Source of the DNA: Adineta ricciae
Lineage: Eukaryota; Rotifera; Eurotatoria; Adinetida; Adinetidae
Length of the DNA: 64,000 nt
Direction of reading: 5' to 3'
Assembly (NCBI GenBank): GCA_905250025.1
Contig: CAJNOJ010000310.1
Span: 1 to 64,000 of the forward strand
Below, one piece after another: positions 1-10,711 of the stretch; positions within the stretch are counted from its first letter, which is position 1; the number at the start of each line of letters is the position of its first letter. The notes under the pieces were generated by a model that saw only the letters and a list, made by a program, of their open reading frames with translations, did not search any database and was not told where the DNA came from. The position numbers were made by a program, and so were the translations under genes.

Positions 1-720
1 AAGAATAAATTCACATTTTGAGAAAAAGCAAACACACATTTCGCGAGAGAATTGCGAAGAAGAAAATACATAAAAATTATGATGTAAACAGACAAAGTAA
101 TTAACGAAGAATTGATTTTTTACATACGAAATCGTCTAAAACAGGAAAGAAAATGATAGACATTGACAGAAAAAGAGAAAATATTAACACACTTAGCTAC
201 TACAGCTGGACGCTGGCAGGATGACGGTGATGGACGATTTCTTCTGATTACTTCTTACAAAACTCGTTCCTCACTATTAAAAATGACATTTACACCACCA
301 GTACTCGATGGAAGAACATCACCATAATCAAAACAAACATAAAAATGCTCCATCTTTTACACATTTACTTGAACAAAGTCAGTGACAATTTCGCCGTCTG
401 CATCAAGATTTTGATGTGTCAAAACATATTTTATTGTTCAAATAATTTCAGCTTTTGCTGGCGCTTGTTGTGTACATAGTTTCTTGTGAAGTTTCGGATG
501 AAGCAGAGTTTCTAAGTTGATCAACAAACAATTTCATTATTCTATGAAGATTAAAATCGAATGAAAGAAGCCTATTTCAGCTGTTCCTTATGATCGATGT
601 TTCAGCGAAACTTTAGTCAATGATCTTGACCGTTGATGTTGTTGTCGAGGATGTATGACAACTGCATGTCCTTTACTAAGATCAACATGTACTGGTTCAG
701 TATTTGGTGTATGTGGATGA
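1..720. repeat. Direct repeat, copy 1 (with gene fragment)
   Basis: This stretch matches 4389-5108 base for base at a constant offset of 4388, with about six mismatches seen by eye. One lies near 122 and five cluster in the last 65 bases. Position 1 of the window is already inside the repeat, so its left end is unknown. The right end falls at 720, after which the sequences are unrelated. Bases 588-720 correspond to the last ~44 codons of the minus-strand gene at 4976-5341, so this copy holds only the C-terminal end and 3' flank of that gene and is a truncated duplicate. It could be a segmental duplication, or a tandem unit of about 4.4 kb. Confidence 0.9.
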
Positions 721-2229
721 AGACGTTGTGACGGTGTTATTTTCTTGTATGAGAACAAGGTCCTATATCTATTTATTTAACTGTAAAACCGAGTTTATAT
801 AGTGATCAACTGATCCCTTGACATAACTCTGTGGAAATTTACCAGATGACTGAGATGGAAAAGGATAAATCCATCATTTGAAATGAAGAAGAAAAGAGCA
901 GAAAATTCGTCATATATGCATATGTGTATATGACGAGAGATCCAAATGCTGGAAGTTTCAGCCTGATCGCAGAGGGTCATTGTAATCGTGGGAGATTTCT
1001 GGTGCAACTAACCATATATCAATTCCAATGAAATAACACAAAAGAATAGAGATATCATATTATATGCGGAGTTTTATTTTTCTACCTTCAGGCTTTACAG
1101 ATTAATGAATTTGAAAGTTTGCTCTTGATTGTTTTATTAGATTTGTGTCACAAATATATATTGAGTTTATCTTTTTTGCTCATCGCTACTTTTTTATAAT
1201 TACACGGATATTCCCGGCATATCAATCTTTATCGTTTGCGACATCTCCTGTCCTAATGATGGACACGCACGCGTGCTTGCTTGCTTTAATATGGTATGTC
1301 CTCATTTGCTAATACATTATCCTATCCAAAGAGAGCCAATAGCTATTTGGGAGAGGAATAGCAGGAAGAAGAATTTCTTTGTTTCTATTCTATGTGTTCC
1401 TTTTGACATCATTTTATTCTCCAAATGTTTTAGCTTTATATCCTACAAATATAATGTTTTTGGTTGTGATTGTAATAGTTCGCTTATATGCTTACATTAC
1501 ATTGCGAAAAAACGGAAGCACATGTTGATATCTCCTTATAAATCATCGCTTTTTCATTCAATCTAAACTGTTTCCTATGTATCGTTGTACAACGATCCTC
1601 ATAGCCTTGTACAAGTCATCTTATGTCTCTAACAGATACTTTTGTACATTTAACACATCAGAATAAATCAGCTGCCTGCTAATATGAAGTACAATGAACT
1701 CATTTATTTCCGTTTCTCTGTTTCTATCCATTGAGACATGTAAGCTTTTCTAAATTATATTTCTAATATAGTGTTTATTGTCGAAATTTGGATGAAGATA
1801 GAACAGCATATTCTATGGATGGTTTTCAAAAACAACTAGATTAATCTCAATTGAAAGTATATGCATTGTCTACTACTCTATCAAAATGCATGCATTTCCA
1901 TATTTGACAAAGAAATTCTAGTTTCCATCCTCAACTTTTCTTCTCTGCAACATTTGATTTTATGAATATGAATATTCGATCCAAAAATGACTCTTTCTTC
2001 ATTTTACTTTTAATTGCATCTATCGGTTGGTAATGTCATTTCAGCTTGAATTTTCCTTTTATAACTCCGAATCTAATGCTAAGTTTTATTCATCTATTCC
2101 AATACTTTTTTTACAATGTACTTTTTCTTGTATACAATATCTCTTCCTTTATTTTAGACTGGACTACATTATTTTACTGCAGTCAATTTCTATTTCATTA
2201 CCATTAAGAACGATCAATCAAAGCTCAAT
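721..2229. other. Intergenic, AT-rich, no gene recognised
   Basis: Only short open frames of low coding character occur here, for example 1273-1566 and 2027-2233. None has a recognisable motif, flanking splice sites or a composition like the genes further on. I see no RNA gene or transposon end. Confidence 0.5.
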
Positions 2230-2916
2230 ATGAAAATTAATTACAGTTACCTGAAGAGAGCTGATTGTTGGGCATTATGGGTCTCCGTTCTTCTTTACTT
2301 TATTATAGGTGGATCATGCATTCTTATATTTAATGTTTACAAACTTCAACGCTTAGTGTTTGATTCACGTTTCAACAATTCAATAGTTAATCACATTACT
2401 CCCGTATGTGGAATTCCTTATGAAGAACTCCGTTGTTCTGTCATACAAACAGACAATGATCAGATTTTGAAATACTGTCTCACTGACAACTCACTTATGT
2501 ATATCCGAATTTTAGTACCGATATTGATGGCAATGAATCTTTGTATTATCCAATTATTTTTGATGCTATGTGGAAAGTACAGCCGTTCTTCTCTTTGTGT
2601 TTTATGGATGAGCTATACGTTTGCTGTGGTGGTTATAAAGGATAAAATTCGTTACGATAGTTGTTTTCATAATTCTGCGTTGGACGCTCTTACTCTTACT
2701 AGTATCTTGCTCGCCGGTAGCATGCTCTTTTTTTTAGCGGAACATCGAAAGTCTCAATCTCCCTTGTTTATAAATTCTAAGATTTCTGGTCGTAAACCGA
2801 TCGAAATCGACGATGAGTCAACCGAAGAAGTCGACGATGAACCTACCGAAGAAATTGACCATGAACCAACTGATGAAATCGATCAGAAATCTATGTCGTG
2901 GCAAAATCTACTCTAA
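2230..2916 (+). CDS. Orphan four-span membrane protein with acidic repeat tail
   Basis: Single-exon frame of 228 residues starting at ATG 2230. Hydrophobic segments lie at about residues 15-36, 92-112, 121-135 and 158-174. Between the first two is a Cys-bearing loop (VCGIPYEELRC) that could be extracellular and disulfide bonded. The C-terminal tail from about residue 192 has about four acidic units of the type EIDDEST / EVDDEPT / EIDHEPT, so the tail is strongly negative and probably cytosolic. I do not recognise the family. Just past the stop, another frame encodes a very hydrophobic stretch ending at 2993, so a tail lost by frameshift is possible. The upstream 2160-2229 region is AT-rich without a clear TATA. 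Function unknown. Confidence 0.6.
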   Translation: MKINYSYLKRADCWALWVSVLLYFIIGGSCILIFNVYKLQRLVFDSRFNNSIVNHITPVCGIPYEELRCSVIQTDNDQILKYCLTDNSLMYIRILVPILMAMNLCIIQLFLMLCGKYSRSSLCVLWMSYTFAVVVIKDKIRYDSCFHNSALDALTLTSILLAGSMLFFLAEHRKSQSPLFINSKISGRKPIEIDDESTEEVDDEPTEEIDHEPTDEIDQKSMSWQNLL

Positions 2917-3183
2917 TATGATACGACACAAAATCTTCATTAAAATCTTCTCGTTTGCTGTTTTTTTTGTTATTATAGGATGCATTCTATGTTAAATCGA
3001 TATAATCATTGTTTAATTGTATGATTGCCGTTGTTTTTCTGTCCTTTTTCATTCAATGTATAAAAGTCAAATATAACTAATTCTTACCTTACTATCTTAT
3101 TATTATGCTATTCATAATGCATTGTCTCTACACAAGGTGTACAACAGATTGCAGTTCTAAAGCAGAGAATAGTGAGATGAGTT

Positions 3184-3441
3184 ATGTTTTCAAATGTCCC
3201 ACCTTCAACTGCTACAAGTAAATCAACTACACAAGTATCTATTGATAATGTTGTTCCTTAACAACCAAATAAATCAAATGCTGCTGGTGAACGTGTTGTA
3301 TACGAAGAAAAAGTATATCAATGCCTTCAATCATATGCACCTTTACCCAAGGACAGTGGAACATGTCAAAATCTGGCGAGGCTCAAATGTAGCTTTTTAA
3401 AATATCACCATGAGACAATCGAAGTCAATTATGTTCAATAA
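3184..3441 (+). pseudogene. Interrupted small coding-like frame, unknown
   Basis: Read from ATG 3184 this gives an 85-residue Ser/Thr-rich then Cys-bearing protein with good codon character (for example VYEEKVYQCLQSYAPLPKD). It is broken once by an in-frame TAA near codon 26 and ends at 3441. The downstream part has three Cys and no membrane segment. It may be a recently decayed gene or the tail exon of a gene whose upstream exons I cannot place. No family recognised. Confidence 0.3.
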
Positions 3442-3740
3442 GCTGCTCTTAAAGTATTGATTTTCTAATGAAAAAGTGATTCCTTCATTTTTTTGCTCTT
3501 GCTTAGTGGTACTTGTATATTTCGAGAGAAAGACAAATTTTCCAAAAAAAGTATGGAAATCATCCATTTCGCATTAGTGCTGAACCAAACCCTATTTATG
3601 TTTTTTCATTTGATGATCTGTGAGAATTATCGAAGATTTCATGTTCATTTTAAGATTCATTACAAATTCTTATTCAATTATTTGCACTCGATAAATTTAA
3701 TCCCTTAACAAGAGAAATAACTTGATTAAAAGCCGCTGTT

Positions 3741-3768
3741 CCAGAAATTTCCTCTGGAGAATTTCTGG
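3741..3768. repeat. Short inverted repeat (hairpin)
   Basis: CCAGAAATT and AATTTCTGG are perfect 9-base inverted arms with a 10-base loop. No gene end lies close enough to call it a 3' element; it may be the remnant of a small foldback element. Confidence 0.4.
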
Positions 3769-4212
3769 GACGATGAATTAAATCAGTTCAGGGAGTTTCT
3801 CCTGCCGATGTAGATGTTGACGTAGTATTGGTTTTTCTCGCGAAATACTCTTAAACTAATCCAACCCGTTGTTTCGACGCCCTAACTGTTTATTATGTAA
3901 ATTATTAATTTTTGGATATGATTGAAAGGAAGCACTTATCATCTGTTTTATATTTATATACACATGAGATCAATTTTTAGCAAAACAGATATATTAATAC
4001 TTAAAATACCCTACACTTCAATCATTGTACCGAGCCATCGAAAATATTAGAAAGCTAGACGTTTAAATAACTATACGAATAAATTCGTTCGACACAATTT
4101 TAGATAATGCATTTCTTAATATTACAAAAATTGAACCGATGAATTTCACCGACTTCATTGAACAGAATAAGCACAAATCATTCTCAAAAATATATCATAT
4201 TCGTAAATTTAG

Positions 4213-4227
4213 TGAGGCTGAGCCTCA
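4213..4227. repeat. 15-base perfect palindrome
   Basis: TGAGGCTGAGCCTCA is a perfect palindrome around a central G. It lies in a locally GC-richer stretch (about 4205-4285) that looks unlike its AT-rich surroundings, possibly part of an unrecognised dispersed repeat. Confidence 0.35.
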
Positions 4228-4388
4228 GACGCCAAATTTTGGCAAGGCTAATGCCTCATCGTACCTCCAGCTTTCGCCGCCTATGTGTTTACCTAATGAA
4301 ACATTAGTCGATATTGTTGTAGTGTAGCAACTTTTCTAATTTCAAGTAGACCTATGATTGCATTCATTTATTTTTCATCTTTTTCGAC

Positions 4389-5108
4389 AAGAATAAATTC
4401 ACATTTTGAGAAAAAGCAAACACACATTTCGCGAGAGAATTGCGAAGAAGAAAATACATAAAAATTATGATGTAAACAGACAAAGTAATTAACGAAGAAT
4501 TGATTTTTTTCATACGAAATCGTCTAAAACAGGAAAGAAAATGATAGACATTGACAGAAAAAGAGAAAATATTAACACACTTAGCTACTACAGCTGGACG
4601 CTGGCAGGATGACGGTGATGGACGATTTCTTCTGATTACTTCTTACAAAACTCGTTCCTCACTATTAAAAATGACATTTACACCACCAGTACTCGATGGA
4701 AGAACATCACCATAATCAAAACAAACATAAAAATGCTCCATCTTTTACACATTTACTTGAACAAAGTCAGTGACAATTTCGCCGTCTGCATCAAGATTTT
4801 GATGTGTCAAAACATATTTTATTGTTCAAATAATTTCAGCTTTTGCTGGCGCTTGTTGTGTACATAGTTTCTTGTGAAGTTTCGGATGAAGCAGAGTTTC
4901 TAAGTTGATCAACAAACAATTTCATTATTCTATGAAGATTAAAATCGAATGAAAGAAGCCTATTTCAGCTGTTCCTTATGATCGATGTTTCAGCGAAACT
5001 TTAGTCAATGATCTTGACCGTTGATGTTGTTGTCGAGGATGTATAACAACTGCATGTCCTTGACTATGATCAACATGTACTGCTTCAGTATTTAGTGTAT
5101 GTGGATGA
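4389..5108. repeat. Direct repeat, copy 2
   Basis: Partner of 1-720. This copy is continuous with the whole small gene at 4976-5341, so it is probably the source. The left boundary is at 4389, where the flank ending in ctttttcgac meets the shared sequence. Confidence 0.9.
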
Positions 5109-5341
5109 GCACGTGAACTTGTATTTGTGATTGAAGCATTACAATTTTGAGATATGATCATTTCAACACGATGATATTGCTGTTGTTGATTTTGATAGAC
5201 ATAATCTGCTTGTGTTGATGTAGGAATTAAGAATTGTTCCTCTAAAAACATATTATTCGATGTCATTGATCTATGAGAAAGAAATAAAAAGTGTAAAGAA
5301 TCTCTCTATCATTCGTCTTACATATTATTGTTCAAGTTCAT
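4976..5341 (-). CDS. Orphan Gln/His-rich small protein, two exons
   Basis: Minus-strand gene with exons 5322-5341 and 4976-5270 and a 51-bp intron (donor GTAAGACG, acceptor TCATAG). The spliced frame is exactly 105 codons, 104 residues, starting MNLNNNISMTSNNMF. It is rich in Gln, His, Ser and Asn, with a QNQQQQ tract near residue 35 and a basic end (RQQHQRSRSLTKVSLKHRS). There is no signal peptide or membrane segment, and no known domain is evident. A regulatory or intrinsically disordered protein is likely, but that is inference. Its 3' half and downstream flank are duplicated at 1-720. Confidence 0.55.
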
Positions 5342-6140
5342 TTTGGTTCTCGAAATCGTTTCTATCTTTTCGTCGATCAGATTTCCTTGTTTCGTTTGTC
5401 AATCTAAAGAAATCATGTTTTTGTATTCGTTGATATGAGAGCATGTTGAATAGATACTTGTAGTTTCTATGCTTTATTCTAACGTTCAGTTTGATTTGTT
5501 ATTTTAAGAAGATCATTGTGTGATTTTTATAATAAATTGTTACGTGATCGTAAATGTGACTAATTTCTTTTGTATGTTGAACAGTATTGGAATTATTTGG
5601 TTGTCGTCATCGACAGAAAACATTTTGAAAAACTTATCAAACATTCTATGTAACGATAAAAAAAGAAAGAAAAAGAGTGATGACTCACTTCGACAGGTCA
5701 ACAATTACAGTTGAGTAGCAAACCACGTAAACTAACCCATGTTTGTTTTTTAAAGAAAAACATATTATTGTGCCATATCAGTATGATTGTCTAAACGAAA
5801 CAGGACGAAGAGCAGCGTATACACTATAATCATCCAGCAATTCATATATCCGTTGACTGGTCTAAATCTGAACGGCCAAAGCTATCTATCGCTGATTTCA
5901 TATCGACGACTATATAACGAAGGTAGAATTGACATGATTCTTCTTTTAACTACTGTATAGCCCGCCTTTGGACAGATGGCGTTAACCGTCAGTTGAGTTC
6001 TATAGACTACCGTGAGATATCAATGAGGCATATATCAACGATTGGTTGAGATTTCGATCAACGATGTTGAATTCTTTTTTCCTGTTGTTAGTAGTCATCA
6101 ACGTTTACGAAACTGACGGCAATATACTCATGAAATCCAC
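5342..6140. other. Intergenic, no gene recognised
   Basis: Between two divergent genes (minus 4976-5341, plus from 6141), so it should hold both promoters. The 5520-5714 open frame ends in a Lys-rich run and has no coding signature. No clear TATA box was found. Confidence 0.45.
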
Positions 6141-7127
6141 ATGGTAAGATATTGAAAAATACTCCTATTCAGAAAAATGCTCATGCGTTCGTTTGTTGCA
6201 GACGTCATCATATTATCCCATTACTACGGACAATTATTTTGATAAAACTCACTCAAAAGCAATGACTTCAACGTCTCATTACAATTCGTATCATCCGATC
6301 AAAGCTACGAAACGTAGCTACAGTGATGATGACGATGATGATGATCTAGATGCATTACGAAATGCAGCATTAAAAACATTGAATTCCAGGAAGCGAAAAG
6401 TTAGTTTTTCTTTGTGGAGTGGAATTGAAAATCCATCTATATCGACTTTCATTCATAGAATACTCATGATCATTCTCCGATTCGTCGTGAGTCTCGTTCA
6501 CCGTCACAATCGTACTCTTCTCGTTCTGGTTCGAGTTACTCGTCTATTAGTCGATCATCTTCATCTTCCTCTCTATCATCGATCAGTTCAGATTCAATTG
6601 ATAGACACGACAAAGACTATCGTTTCGAAAACAAAGAAAAACAAGCAACAGGTGATATCGACGAACGTTTTCCGCAAGACATTCCAACAGCAAATGATGA
6701 TACGTTAATTCTTGATTGTCCATTTCAAGACGATGACCTACTCTTGCATCAGGAAGATAAACCTACGGAAAACTCATTCGCACATACACCGTTGCCACCG
6801 CCACCACCAAGAAAATCATCAACGCGCAACGATCAAAACCATCATAAATCTTCGACAAAGGACACTAAACCACAGAAGAAAGAAGAACGCCGTCATTCTT
6901 CCCCCGTAAACGAACGGCCTGTTTCGATAACAGTTAAGCTCAATACAGACGAATTCGATCTTCGACACTTGATTAAGAAGCGTCGAACAGAAGAATCGTC
7001 GCAGAATAATCATCGAACTGTTCAAATTTTACAAAAAGACAGAAATAATACACCAATTATACATAGATCCACGCATGATCGACACTCCGACAAGAGTCGA
7101 TCTTCGCATAGACATCATAAACATTGA
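6141..7127 (+). CDS. RS-rich nuclear protein, three exons
   Basis: Model: the start codon alone (6141-6143), intron to 6201, exon 6202-6399, intron 6400-6458, exon 6459-7127. Phases agree and the product is 289 residues. The first exon ends exactly after ATG, followed by donor GTAAGAT. Near residues 40-66 an acidic run of Asp is followed by LDALRNAALKTL and a basic RKRK. Next comes a Ser/Arg/Asp-rich stretch, then PLPPPPPRK, a short ordered patch (ITVKLNTDEFDLRHLIKKRR) and a His/Ser/Arg-rich tail. This organisation suits an RNA-processing or speckle-associated protein in the nucleus. The acidic/LxxLRxxAL/basic motif recalls several RS-type splicing cofactors, but I cannot assign an orthologue. 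It ends 67 bp before PINK1 on the same strand. Confidence 0.7.
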
Positions 7128-7194
7128 GAACTTTTGTTGTTTTCACTTTTTATGTCAGTTTTGAAATTTAATCTGCGTTTTTTTTAGATAAACA

Positions 7195-9099
7195 ATGGTA
7201 TTTCGAGGAGCGGCGACATTCATTGTTCGATTGAGTCGAACATTAATCTCTCGTCCAGCTAAACCTATTTTTACTTCTTCTATTCACCAAACATCGAAGT
7301 TTACGAAACATCCAACACGATTTTATCTATTCCCATCGATCTATCGATCGTTTCTCGCACCGACCAATGCACAAAATGTGTCATCGAATTTAGTCCCATT
7401 CAGACTGGCTCTCGATGATATCAAACGTCGATTGTTCTTTGCTGGTTCGTATGTTTCCATTATGGAAATCTATTAAACCTTATTCGCTTTTGCAGCGCCA
7501 AGGGGTTCGCATCTTCTATTGGGTCTGCTCGGCTATTCACTTCTCCCGCAATCATCATACGATCAGTGTCATTTCGATAAAACCCTACATCAGATCGGTA
7601 ATCTTCTTTCGAAAAGTTCCATGATGGATCAGTTTAGTCAAGAAGATGAGAAACATTATCAAACAGTACTTGACAATTATGAACTAGGTCGTTTGATTGG
7701 CTGCGGTTGTAACGCAGCTGTGTATGAAGCACGACTTCGTTCATCGAACAGTCAATCAAATGAGAGTGATATCGAGATTCTTTCACAACATTCTTCCAAT
7801 AGTACTGATGGCGAATCGTTCACCGAAGGTATTTCCATATATTTACATTCATAGTTTTCACTATTCTATTGTATCATCGTAGTTCAATGTCAAACATCCA
7901 CTTGTATGACTGATTCTTGCAGTACGAATTCAGACATTTTACCCGGTAGGTTAAATTCATTTCATTTCCAGGTTTGGTTCAAATATTTCTTCGGTTATAG
8001 CTGGTCGATTCAATCTCGCGATTAAAATGTTGTTCAACTATGGAGTTCGATCGAATGCTGAAGTGATTAAAAAAGCGATGGACAAAGAATTGATCCCTTT
8101 ACGACAATACTTTTCTCATCCGAACATCGTGCGAATGTACTCATGTTTTGTTGATTCCTTCCCATTGCTAAACGAAGCGCATGAACATTATCCAATGGCC
8201 ATACCAACACGTCTTTCCCCCGATGGTTACGGTCGAAACAAAACATTGTTTATCGTCATGAGACGATACGATTTGACATTAAATGAATATATTCGTTCAC
8301 ATCAACCAGATGTGCATCAACGTTTAACACTTTTCGCTCAATTACTAGAAGCTCTAGTGTATCTACACAAACAGTCGATTGTTCATCGAGATTTAAAGAG
8401 TGATAATCTACTCATATGTGAATCAACTGGTGAATTAGTTGTCGCTGATTTTGGTTGTGCACTTTATCAGCCGCCCGATCTGAAAGTTCCACATCAAACA
8501 GATGAAATCTGTAAAGGTGGAAATCTGGCATTGATGGCACCGGAGGTAGGATTCCACAGAAGTATGACTTGCATAAAACAATTTAAACCATCTATTTAGA
8601 TTCTGAACAGTGAACCTGGACCGAAAAACTATTTGGATTTTGATAAATCTGATCTATGGGCAAGTGGAACGCTATGTTATGAATTTTTCTCCCAACCAAA
8701 CCCATTCTTTCATGGTACACTCCGACAGGATACATACGACGATCAGAATCTACCTTCTCTTGCCTCTCCGCCAATTATCGAACGGCTTGTTCATTCTATG
8801 CTATTCAAAAATCCCGAAAATGTAACTGATTATTCTGAATTCGACGGTTATCTCATTGTTTTTTTCTTTTCTAGCGTCCGTCCGCAGTTCTGGTTGCCAA
8901 CTGCCTGCAATTATATCTATGGTTTAAGTCGTTGAAATCAACTAATGAACTCTGCCAAGTTTACATGTGGACAGCTTTGGAAACTTTATTTAGTAAACAT
9001 ACACTAACACGTGTTGAACTGAATTTGAAGAAGCTTTTTTTTGAACGGCAAACGTCACAGACACTTTTTCGAGCCCACACTTTTCTCAATCAACTTTAA
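7195..9099 (+). CDS. PINK1: PINK1, mitochondrial Ser/Thr kinase
   Basis: Six exons (7195-7444, 7496-7828, 7883-7945, 8001-8545, 8600-8821, 8875-9099) give 545 residues. PINK1 builds up on damaged mitochondria and phosphorylates ubiquitin and Parkin to start mitophagy. The N-terminus is basic and Ser/Thr-rich, as expected for a mitochondrial targeting sequence. The glycine loop IGCGCNAAVYEA is the PINK1 form. The family landmarks are present: AIK lysine at 224, a long insert around residues 175-215, the YPMAIPTRLSPDGYG segment matching human YPDVLPSRLHPEGLG, HRDLKSDN (Asp346), DFG (Asp365), GGNLALMAPE, and the PINK1-specific helical C-terminal extension after NRPSA. The first intron appears to use donor GTTCGT. 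A polyadenylation signal AATAAA follows at about 9138. It ends 75 bp from the stop of the convergent PLAC8 gene. Confidence 0.95.
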
Positions 9100-9174
9100 A
9101 CATTACTTTTCATCAGCTTGCCAAATTTGTACACAGAAATAAACTTTGTTTTGAAGAAAAAAAAACGAATGCTT

Positions 9175-9979
9175 TCAAAGTCCTTGATAATGTAATTCGC
9201 GAGTCAATTGGATCGACGTGCAACATGGACAGCATGTCGCAGTACAACAATCATCGATTAGGTCACCCTAAATACATGAATATAGACATGCATCCGGATT
9301 TAATAAAAGGACAGCTATGGCATTGGATAACTAAGGCTTCTATTGACGTAAGGATTGAAATTTATAATGTTCGCCTCTTACTTCGACAATAGCTCGAATT
9401 CGGAATATTAAAATACTTACTTGAATTCGAAATGCTGTTCGAATCTTTGATCTCAATGCAAATCGCGAGCCCGGGCATAAACATGTGCATGTTTTCTCTC
9501 CCGCACGTTTATGCAGTTTGTACTCAAAACAACACGAGCAGAAGAAGGCAAAACCACCTAGAATGATCACAGAAAAAAATCATTATCGAGCTAATTCCAA
9601 TCATCAGGATATACATTGCTTGCAATCAGAGCAGCATGAGCACAGTTCGGTTGACCACGGATGTTCGTAATCCCATACACTTCGACCCGGTTGAGTGACA
9701 ACAACATTTCTACAAGAAAATAGATTGCTCAACCTTTCATTCAATATGCTCCCCCTCCCTCCTCTTTTCTCCTTTCGAGTGATATTTACACATGAGCCAT
9801 TTGTTGACGAGCTTTGATTTGTTGATCGTCCAAATGATAACCGTTGTTTGGATATACAACACGCGTGGATGCCGGCAGCGGTTGATAGTATTGTACTGGT
9901 TCTGTATTTTTAAATGAACACTATATGAAAAACGGCAAAACATGAATGTCTTACCACGTTCACGATACGGTGCAGCCAT
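9175..9979 (-). CDS. PLAC8/cornifelin-domain protein, five small exons
   Basis: Exons 9955-9979, 9790-9901, 9615-9709, 9421-9557 and 9175-9267 splice to 153 residues. Every exon is under 140 bp, so no long frame shows it. After a Tyr/Pro-rich N-terminus (residues 1-40) comes the PLAC8 signature: NVVVTQPG, then LCSCCSDCKQCGFAFFCSCC, then GEKTCTCLCPGSRFALRSKIRTAFRIQ, then GDLIDDCCTATCCPCC near the end. This matches the family order (VVVTQPG, CDCFSDC, RTxYGIPGSICDD, CCPHC). Family members are small Cys-rich proteins, often membrane associated, linked to metal handling, cell size or differentiation; the substrate here is unknown. It faces PINK1 tail to tail. Confidence 0.88.
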
Positions 9980-10711
9980 TGATAAAACGATCGGTTAATT
10001 ACTTGAACACACAAGTAAGTTTCTCTTTCCTCTTTTTTTTTTGACAAAAAATGCAATGATCGCCTTTAACTTTTCTCTTCTCCTTCTCGTTTTCTTTTTA
10101 CTTCTCTAACTGTTATTATCGTGTACATTTATTCGCCTACATTAATCGTTTTGCGTTCGCTCTTGCCAACGGCACATAAACACATCTCTACAAGTGAAAC
10201 TTATGTTTCAACTTCTTCATGTTGAGAGAGTTTCATTTAATCATCATCGTACCTTTTTTCTTCTACTTCATCTTGTTGACAAAGAAATCAACTACATTTT
10301 ATACTCACAAAAGAACTTTTTCACACGTCAGTCGATGTACGACGAATAACTCGTCCATCGTGTCAATAATCAGAAAAACAAGAACAAATAATCTGCCAAA
10401 AAGCTCACAGTCCAGATTCATTCCGTCATTCGATAATTCAAATATTCATTTGACTTTCCCTTCTCAACAGAAGATCTGTAAGTAGTTTCGAGAGCTCAAT
10501 GTACTCGTAAATGATAAAACTGGATAGTCAATATTTGGTTGAAACAACTGAATAAATATCTAGCCAATGAACTTGTTCGTATTTGATCTGAAAGATTATG
10601 TCATTTCAGTCAATAGAGATGTATTCAAATGATCTATTAGTTCTTTCAACAAATTATTCGTCAGTGTACATTGAAAAGATGAAAAGAAAATATCTCTCGA
10701 ATTTGGCATAT
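9980..10711. other. Intergenic between two minus-strand genes
   Basis: Pyrimidine-rich DNA upstream of the PLAC8-like gene; about 10000-10110 is T/C-rich on the plus strand. The plus frame 10219-10485 lacks coding features. Nothing else supported. Confidence 0.4.

Noticed and set aside
795-1007. 70-residue minus-strand frame at the left end
   Set aside because: No coding character or splice signals, and it lies outside the shared repeat.
9231-9350. Plus-strand open stretch ending at a GTAAGG-like donor
   Set aside because: It overlaps the last PLAC8 exon and intron antisense, and the minus-strand model has clear family support.
9340-9570. Minus-strand frame of 76 residues taken as its own gene
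   Set aside because: Its first part is exon 4 of the PLAC8 gene; the rest reads through a GTAAGT donor into intron.
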